Shown here: piece after piece, positions 56,862-64,000 of the stretch
Numbering within the stretch: the stretch's first letter is position 1
Layout: each line of letters opens with the position of its first letter
Source of the DNA: Adenophora triphylla var. japonica
Taxonomy: Eukaryota; Streptophyta; Magnoliopsida; Asterales; Campanulaceae
Direction of reading: 5' to 3'
Assembly (NCBI GenBank): GCA_022495995.1
Contig: JAFEMH010000527.1
Span: 310,001 to 374,000, forward strand
Length of the DNA stretch: 64,000 nt
Position numbers and translations under genes: made by a program
The notes under the pieces: generated by a model
The model's database searches: none
What the model saw: the letters and a program-made list of their open reading frames with translations, nothing else
What the model was told of the DNA's origin: nothing

Positions 56862-59800
56862 GTATTGACTAGGAAATACTATTTTAGACTTTGGTTAGTA
56901 GTGATATTTTTTAGAAAAAATTATATTAAAAAAGATAGGGTTTAGGGTAAATGATATAGGGTTTAGGGTTTAGAGTGAGGTTTAGACTTTAGTGTGAGGT
57001 ATATTTATTTTTCATTTTCTTTTAATTTTTTTTTACTAGAAAATAATGTTTTAGACTTGTTAATTAGTGATTTTTTTTTTGAAAATTTAATATAAAAAAA
57101 AATAGAAAAAAACTAAACAAATGAAAGTATATAGAAGAAAAGTCAAAAGAGGAACGAACTAACCTATATTTATTTTTTATTTTTTTTAAATTTTTTATTG
57201 ATTAGAAAATAATATTTTAGGCTTTTTTTAATTAGTATTTTTTTTAGAAAAAATTATATAAAAAAAGATAGGGTTTAGGGTATATGATATGGGTTTTAGG
57301 GTTTAGGGTTTAGAGTGGGATATATTTATTTTTTATTTTCTTTTAATTTTGTATTGAATAGGAAATACTATTTTAGACTTTGGTTAGTAGTGATATTTTT
57401 TAAAAAAAGTTATATAAAAAAGATAGGGTTTAGGGTAAATGATATAGGGTTTAGGATTTAGAGTGAGGTTTAGACTTTAGAATGATGTATATTTATTTTT
57501 TATTTTATTTTAATTTTTTATTGACTAGAAAATAATATTTTAGACTTTTTTAATTAGTAATTTTTTTAATAAAAAAGTTATATAAAAAAAGATAGAAAAA
57601 TACTAAACAAATGAAAGTATATAGAAGAAAAGTCAAAAGAGAGACGGCCTACCCTATATATATTTTTTATTTTTTTTTAAAATTTTATCGACTAGAATAT
57701 AATATTTTAGCCTTTGTTAATTAGTAATTTTTTTAACAAAAATATATATAAAAAAAGATAGAAAAAAACTAAACAAATGAAAGTATATAGAATAAAAGTA
57801 AAAAAGGGACGGACTACCCTATATTTACTTTTTATTTTTTAAAATTTTTTATTGATCAAGAAATAATATTTTAGGCTCTGCTAATTAGTATTTTTTTTTA
57901 AAAAGTTATATAAAAAAAGATAGAAAAAAACTAAACAAATGAAAGTATATAGAAGTAAAGTCAAAAGAGGGACGGACTACCCTATATTTATTTTTTATTT
58001 TTTTTTAAAAAAAAAAAATTCATTGACAAGAAAATAATATTTTAGTCTTTGTTAATTAGTGATTTTTTTTTAAAAAAAGGTATATAAAAAAAGATAGAAA
58101 AAAACTAAAAAAAATGAAAGTATATAGAAGAAAAGTAAAAACAGGGACGGACTACCCTATATTTATTATTATTATTTTTAAAATTTTTTATTGACTAGGA
58201 AATAATATTTTAGGCTTTGTTAATTAGTAATTTTTTTTTACAAAAAGGTATATAAAAAAGATAGAAAAAAACTAAACAAATGAAAGTATATAGAAGAAAA
58301 GTAAAAAGAGGGACGGACTTCCCTATATTTATTTTTTATTTTTTATTTTTACTTTTTTATTGACTAGAAAATAATATTTTATACTTTGTTAATTAGTGAT
58401 TTTTTTAAGAAAAAATTATATAAAAAAGATAGGGTTTAGGGTAAATGATATAGGATTTAGGGTTTAGAGTGAGGTTTAGACTTTAGAGTGAGGTATATTT
58501 ATTTTTTATTTTCTTTTAATTTTTTATTGACTAAAAAAATAATATTTTAGACTTTGTTAATTAGTAATTTTTCTTAGAACAATTTATATAAAAAAAGATA
58601 GAAAAAAAACTAAACAAATGAAAGTATATAGAAGAAAAGTTAAAAGAGGGACGTACTACCCTATATTTATTTTTTATTTTTTTAAAAAAAATTTAATGAC
58701 TAGAAAATAATATTTTAGGAATTGCTAATTAGTGATTTTTTTTATAAAAAGTTATATAAAAAAGATAGGGTTTAGGGTATATGATATGGGTTTTAGGGTT
58801 TAGAGTGAGGTTTAGAGGTTTAGAGTGAGATATATTTATTTTTTATTTTATTTTAATTTTGTATTGACTAGGAAATACTATTTTAGACTTTAGTAGTAAT
58901 ATTTTTTTAGAAAAAGTTATATAAAAAAGATAGAATTTAGGTTAAATGATATAGGGTTTTGGGTTTAGAGTGAAGTTTAGACTTTAGAATGAGGTATTTT
59001 TATTTTTTTATTTTCTTTTAGTTTTTTATTGAAAATAATATTTTAGAATTTTTTAATTAGTGATTTTTTTAAGAAAAATTTATATAAAAAAGATAGAAAA
59101 CAACTAAACAAATGAAAGTATAAAGAAGAAAAGTCAAAAGAGTGACGGACTATCCAATATTTATTTTTTATTTTTTTTAAAAAAAAAATAATTGAATAGA
59201 AAATAATATTTTTGCCTTTGTTAATTAGTGATTTTTTTTTAAAACAAAAGGTATATAAAAAAAGATTATTAAAACTAAAAAAATGAAATTATATAGATGA
59301 AAAGTCAAAAGAGGGACGGACTACCTTATATTTATTGTTTAGTTTTGTTTAATTTTTTATTGACTAGAAAATAATATTTTAGGCTTTGTTAATTAGTAAT
59401 TTTTTTTTTACAAAAAGGTATATAAAAAAGATAGAAAAAAACTAAACAAATGAGAGTATATAGAAGAAAAGTTAAAAGAGGGACGAACTACCCTATGTTT
59501 ATTTTTTATTTTATTTGTATGTTTTTTATTGACTGAAAAATAATATTTTAGACTTTCATAAGTAGTGATTTTTTTTTAGAATAAGTTATATAAAAAAAGA
59601 TAGGGTTTAGGGTAAATGATATAGGGTTTAGGGTTTAGAGTGAGGTTTAAACTTTAGAGTTAGGTATATTTATTTTTTATTTTTTTTAATTTTTATTGAC
59701 TAGAAAATAATATTTTAGAGTTTGTTAATTAGTGATTTTTTTTAGAAAACGTTATATAAAAAAAGATAGAAAAAAACTAAACAAATGAAAGTATATAGAA

Positions 59801-62800
59801 GAAAAGTCAAAAGAGAGACGTACTACCCTATATTTATTTTTTATTATTTTAAAATTTTTTATTAACTAGAAAATAATATTTTAGACTTTGTTAATTAGTG
59901 ATTTTTTTTAAGAAAAATTTATATAAAAAAGATAGGGTTTAGGGCAAATGATATAGAGTTTAGGGTTTAGAGTGAGGTTTAGACTTTAGAGTGAGGTATA
60001 TTTATTTTTTATTTTATTTTAATTTTTTATTGACTAGAAAATAATATTTTAGACTTTTTTAATTAGTGATTTTTCTTATAAAAAGTTATATAAAAAAAGA
60101 TAGAAAAAACTAAACAAATAAAAGTATATAGAAGAAAAGTCAAAAGAGGGACGTACTACGTACCCTATATTTATTTTATTTTTTTAAAAAAATTTTATTG
60201 ACTAAAAAATAATATTTTAGGCTTTGTTAATTAGTGATTTGTTTTAGAAAAAGTTATATAAAAAAGATAGGGTTTAGGGTATATGATATGGGTTTTAGGG
60301 TTTAGGATTTAGAGTGAGGTTTAGAGTGAGATATATTTATTTTTTATTTCATTTTAATTTTGTATTGACTAGGAAATACTATTTTAGACTTTGATTAATA
60401 GTGATATTTTTTAGAAAAAGTTATATAAAAAAAGATAGGATTTATCTTAAATGATATAGGGTTTAGGGTTTAGAGTGAGGTTTAGACTTTAGAATGAGGT
60501 GTATTTATTTTTTTTATTTTCTTTTAGTTTTTTATTGAAAATAATATTTTAGACATTTTTAACTAGTGATTTTTTTTAAGAAAAAGTTATATAAAAATAG
60601 ATAGAAAAAAACTAAACAAAAGAAAGTATATAGAAGAAAAGTCAAAAGAGTGACGGACTATCCTATATTTATTTTTTATTTTTTTAAAAAAAAATTTATT
60701 GACTAGAAAATAATCTTTTAGCCTTTGTTAAGTAGTGATTTTTTTTTACAAAAAGGTATATAAAAAAGATAGAAAAAAACTAACAAAATGAAAGTATATA
60801 GATGAAAAGTAAAAAAAGGGACGGACTACCCTATTTTTATTTTCTGTTTTTTTTTAAAAAAATTTATTGACTAGGAAATAATATTTTAGGCTTTGTTAAT
60901 TAGTTATTTTTTTCTACAAAAAGGTATATAAAAAAAGATAGAAAAAAACTAAACAAATGAGATAGAAGAAAAGTCAAAAGAGGGACGAATTACCCTATAT
61001 TTATTTTTTATTTTATTTTTAAGTTTTTTATTGACTGAAAAATAATATTTTAGACTTTGTTAATTAGTGATTTTTTTAAGAATAAGTTATATATAAAAAA
61101 ATAGGATTTAGGGTAAATGATATAGGGTTTAAGGTTTAGAGTGAGGTTTAGACTTTAGAGTGAGGTATATTTATTTTCTATTTTCTATTAATTTTTTATT
61201 GACTAGAAAATTATATTTAATACTTTGTTAATTAGTGATTTTTTTTAGAAAAAGTTATATAAAAAAATATAGAAAAAACTATAAAAATGAAAGTATATAG
61301 AAGAAAAGTCAAAAGAGGGACGGACTACCCTATATTTATTTTTTATTGGCTAGAAACTAATATTTTAAGCTTTGTGAATTAGTTATTTTTTTTTAGAAAA
61401 AGTTATATAAAAAAAATATAGGGTTTAGGGTATATGATATGGGTTTTAGGATTTAGGGTTTAGGATTTAGAGTGAGGTTTAGAGGTTTAGAGTGAGATAT
61501 ATTTATTTTTTATTTTATTTTAATTTTGTATTGACTAAAAAATACTATTTTAGACTTTGGTTAGTAGTGATATTTTTTAGAAAAAGTTATATAAAAAAGA
61601 ATGGATTTAGTGTAAATGATATAGGGTTTAGGGTTTAGAGTGAGGTTTAGACTTTAGAATAAGGTATATTTATTTTTTATTTTATTTTAATTTTTTATTT
61701 ACTATAAAATATTATTTTAGACTTTGTTAATTATTGATTTTTTTAAGAAAAAGTTATATAAAAAAATATAGAAAAAAACTAAACAAATGAAAGTATATAG
61801 AAGAAATGTCAAAAGAGGGACAGACTACACTATATTTATTTTTTATTTTTTTAAAAAAATTATTGACTAGAAAATAATATTTTAGCCTTTGTTAATTAGT
61901 GATTTTTTTTACAAAAATTTATATAAAAAAGATAGAAAAAAAAAACTAAACAAATGAAAGTATATAGAGGAAAAGTGAAAAGATGGACGGACTACCCTAT
62001 ATTTAATTTTATTTTTTTATATTTTTTATTGACTAGAAAATAATATTTTAGGCTTTGTTAATTAGTGATTTTTTTTTATAAAAAGTTATAGAAAAAATAT
62101 AGAAAAAAACTAAACAATTGAAAGTATATAGATGAAAAGTCAAAAGAGGGACGGACTACCCTATATTTATTTTTTATTTTTTAAAAAAAAATTATTGACT
62201 AGAAAATAATATTTTAGCATTTGTTAATTAGTAATTTTTTTTACAAAAAGGTTTATACAAAAAGATACAAAAAAACTAAACAAATGAAAGTATATAGAAG
62301 AAAAGTCTAAAGAGGGACGAACTATCCTATATTTATTTATTTTTAATTTTTTAAAATTTTTTATTGATTAGGAAATAATATTTTAGACTTTTTTAATTAG
62401 TGGTTTTTTTTTTACAAAAAGGTATATAAAAAAAGATAGAAAAAAACTAAACAAATGAAAGTATATAGAAGAAAAGTCAAAAGAGGGACGGACTACCCTA
62501 TATTTATTTTTTATTTATTTTTTAAGATTTTTATTGACTATAAAATAATATTTTAGAATTTGTTAATTAGTGATTTTTTTTTATAAAAAGTTATATATAA
62601 AAAGATAGAAAAAACTAAACAAACGAAAGTATATAGAAGAAAAGTCAAAAGAGGGACGGACTACCCTATATTTATATTTTAATTTTTTATTGAATAGGAA
62701 ATAATATTTTAGACTTTTTTAATTAGTGATTTTTTTATAAAAAGTTATAAAAAAATATAGGGTTTATGATTTATGGGTTTTAGGGTAAATGATATACTTT

Positions 62801-62934
62801 ATTTATTTATTTTTTTGGATTAAGAAAATTATTTGAGATGTTGGTCCGTCGTGAATTTTTTATACAAAGTTATATAAAATTTTTTTTTAAAGAAATGAAA
62901 ATATACAATTCATAAACCCTAAAATTGAGAAAAT

Positions 62935-63493
62935 AAAAATAAATCTATTTTAGATACATATATTGAATATGTCTCTAAATTAGAGAGATTTTGAACATGT
63001 AGCTAACTTAGAGACAGATACTAAATCCGTCTCTAAATTTTAGAGACATATGTTGAAATTGTCACTAAATTAGAGACGAATTTAAAAATATGTCTCTAAA
63101 TTAGAAATGTATTAAAATATGTCTCTAATTCAGAGACAGATTCAACATCTGTCTCTAAATTTTAGAGACAAATGTTGAATCTGTCACTAAATTAGAGACG
63201 GATTCAAAAATCTGTCTCTAAATTAGAGACGAATTAAAATATGTCTCTAATTCAGAGATATATTAAACATCTGTTTCTAAAGTTTAGAGACAGATTTAGT
63301 ATTTGTCTCTAATTTAGAGAGAGATACAAAACCCGTATCTGAATTAGAGACAGATTCTGAATCTGTCTCTAAATTAGAGACAGATTCAGAATCCGTCTCT
63401 AATTTTTGAGTCCGTCTCTAATCTGTCTCCAAATTAGCTACAGACTCCATTTGTCTCTAATTTTCGTCTCTATTTTCGATTTTCCTTATAGTG
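62935..63493. repeat. CACTA-3 right subterminal repeats and TIR
   Basis: About 20 alternating direct and inverted copies of TTAGAGACAGATTCA / TGTCTCTAAATT fill this stretch. It ends in TTTTCCTTATAGTG. Confidence 0.88.
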
Positions 63494-63496
63494 TAT

Positions 63497-63579
63497 AAAA
63501 GATATTTAACTCCCAAGGACATAGTTGAAGGCTCCTCAAATTTGAATCTTGCATTTGTTGCACAAATATTCCATCAGAG
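63497..63579 (+). pseudogene. fimbrin exon, right half
   Basis: The frame continues directly from 36453 with [13 protein letters not shown], then [13 protein letters not shown] and two bases (AG) of the next codon, which is where plant fimbrin exons end. No GT donor follows (the next bases are GCCAGA), so the captured piece appears to be trimmed at its 3' splice border. Confidence 0.85.
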
Positions 63580-64000
63580 GCCAGAGATGAACATTTCGTT
63601 ATCATTTGATTGAATGAAGCACAATTTAGAAACATGTTTATTTGATGCAATGAGAGTGTCTTCTCGTGTTTTATTTCCTCTACTGGTTATGGCTTCTGTT
63701 GTTATCTTTGGATTAGAGCTTGAACATGCCTAATGGCATGTGGGTTGACAATCTAGGTGGATTGAAAACACGAGGTGGGATGATCCAACTTTGGAGAGAC
63801 CGGCGATTAGGTGATTACCTTCATCCGTCCTTAGTGTGGGTCCCGAGTTTTATCAAAGGTATGTAGTGCAATGACAGTTATATTATGATGTACACGTGTG
63901 TGAGAGTCAATTCTAGGTGATAGAGTAAAATAGAAAGTTTTTTTTTGAAAACTAAAAGAAAAATAGATAATAGTGGCACAAAGTGGTTACCTACGTTTCT
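63580..64000. other. unassigned sequence at the window end
   Basis: No gene, repeat or CACTA terminus is recognised. Short open stretches here show no family motif. Confidence 0.4.

Larger units (their letters stand above)
52800..62830. repeat. A/T-rich two-unit tandem satellite of CACTA-3 (interrupted by an RTE LINE)
   Basis: Two related units alternate irregularly. Unit A (about 165-170 bp) is marked by 'aaacaaatgaaagtatatag' followed by 'aagtcaaaagagggacggac'. Unit B (about 190-200 bp) is marked by 'gatagggtttagggtaaatg' and 'tagagtgaggtttagacttt'. They share the half 'ttattgactagaaaataata' to 'tttgttaattagtgattttt'. Several dozen copies cover about 7 kb outside the LINE. There is no coding potential. 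Confidence 0.9.
36454..63493. mobile_element. CACTA-3: non-autonomous CACTA element, 27 kb with passengers
   Basis: The left end is CACTAAAAGGAAAAATGG and the right end (inverse) is CACTATAAGGAAAATCG. The flanks are TGT (36451-36453) and TAT (63494-63496), a three-base duplication with one change. The fimbrin frame is restored on removal. Both ends carry repeated AGAGACAGAT / GTCTCTAA and GCGACGGAT motifs. No TNP2 or Transposase_24 gene is found. The interior is A/T-rich satellite, a Sirevirus and an RTE LINE. Without those two passengers it would be about 10 kb. Confidence 0.82.
33359..64000. mobile_element. CACTA-2: CACTA-type element, left end only, runs out of the window
   Basis: CACTACAAGAAAA at 33359 is a typical plant CACTA terminus. 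The next 120 bases hold direct and inverted GCAACGAC / GTCGTTGC repeats, as in subterminal regions. No matching TTTTCTTGTAGTG end is found before 64000, so the element would continue to the right. The contents after 33500 are a CT-rich leader-like segment, exon-like pieces, a copia protease fragment and a fimbrin exon, which suits a gene-capturing element. CACTA-3 is inserted in it. The alternative is that only a solo terminus is present and the rest is host DNA. Confidence 0.5.

Overview
The window is plant nuclear DNA, almost certainly from a eudicot with a repeat-rich genome. It has an intron-containing DUF506-type gene, Stowaway MITEs, Ty1/copia retrotransposons, CACTA (En/Spm) transposons carrying plant-type TNP2 and Transposase_24 genes, and an RTE-type LINE. 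There are no prokaryotic genes. Only the left 3.8 kb looks like ordinary host sequence: the 5' part of a DUF506 gene on the minus strand (94-916), its promoter side, and four TA-flanked Stowaway MITEs with microsatellites.

From 3808 onward the window is a nest of mobile elements whose order of insertion can be read from target-site duplications. Copia-A (3808-31340, TSD GCATG) was split three times. A 17.2-kb CACTA element (CACTA-1, 4161-21330, TSD AAA) landed in its 5' LTR. A reverse-oriented solo LTR (23379-24673, TSD GACTA) landed in its pol. A small non-autonomous copia, Copia-B (26797-29493, TSD AACTT), landed in its RNase H region. CACTA-1 carries on its minus strand a TNPA-like Transposase_24 gene, a TNP2/TNPD transposase gene and a decayed DUF7745-like ORF. 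It also holds a 0.8-kb foldback, a tandem array of long hairpins, and a palindromic right end in which CCCTATA heptamer arrays surround captured exons of a type I DnaJ (HSP40) gene.

After Copia-A come about 2 kb of unassigned and LTR-like sequence. A second CACTA-type end (CACTA-2) starts at 33359 and runs beyond the window. It appears to carry captured gene pieces, including exon-like segments, a duplicated copia protease fragment and one fimbrin exon. That fimbrin exon is cut in the middle by a third, transposase-less CACTA (CACTA-3, 36454-63493, TSD TGT/TAT), so its two halves sit 27 kb apart. Inside CACTA-3 lie a Sirevirus-type copia element (37991-52181, TSD CCTAA) with a spliced env-like region after pol, several kilobases of an A/T-rich two-unit tandem satellite, and a decayed RTE LINE (about 53805-56861) with a (GTT)n tail.

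Most element genes are broken by stops or one-base indels, so few products are likely to be made. The least damaged reading frames are the Copia-A pol, the Copia-B gag and parts of the CACTA-1 transposase. The most unusual signals are: a candidate self-priming hairpin in Copia-A, which lacks a tRNA-type primer binding site; three tandem hairpins of about 110-bp stem in CACTA-1; strand-biased AACCGC hexamers throughout the Sirevirus; two separate captures of host exons by CACTA elements; and recurrent CAG/CTG-to-CG differences between repeat copies that may be a sequencing artefact.
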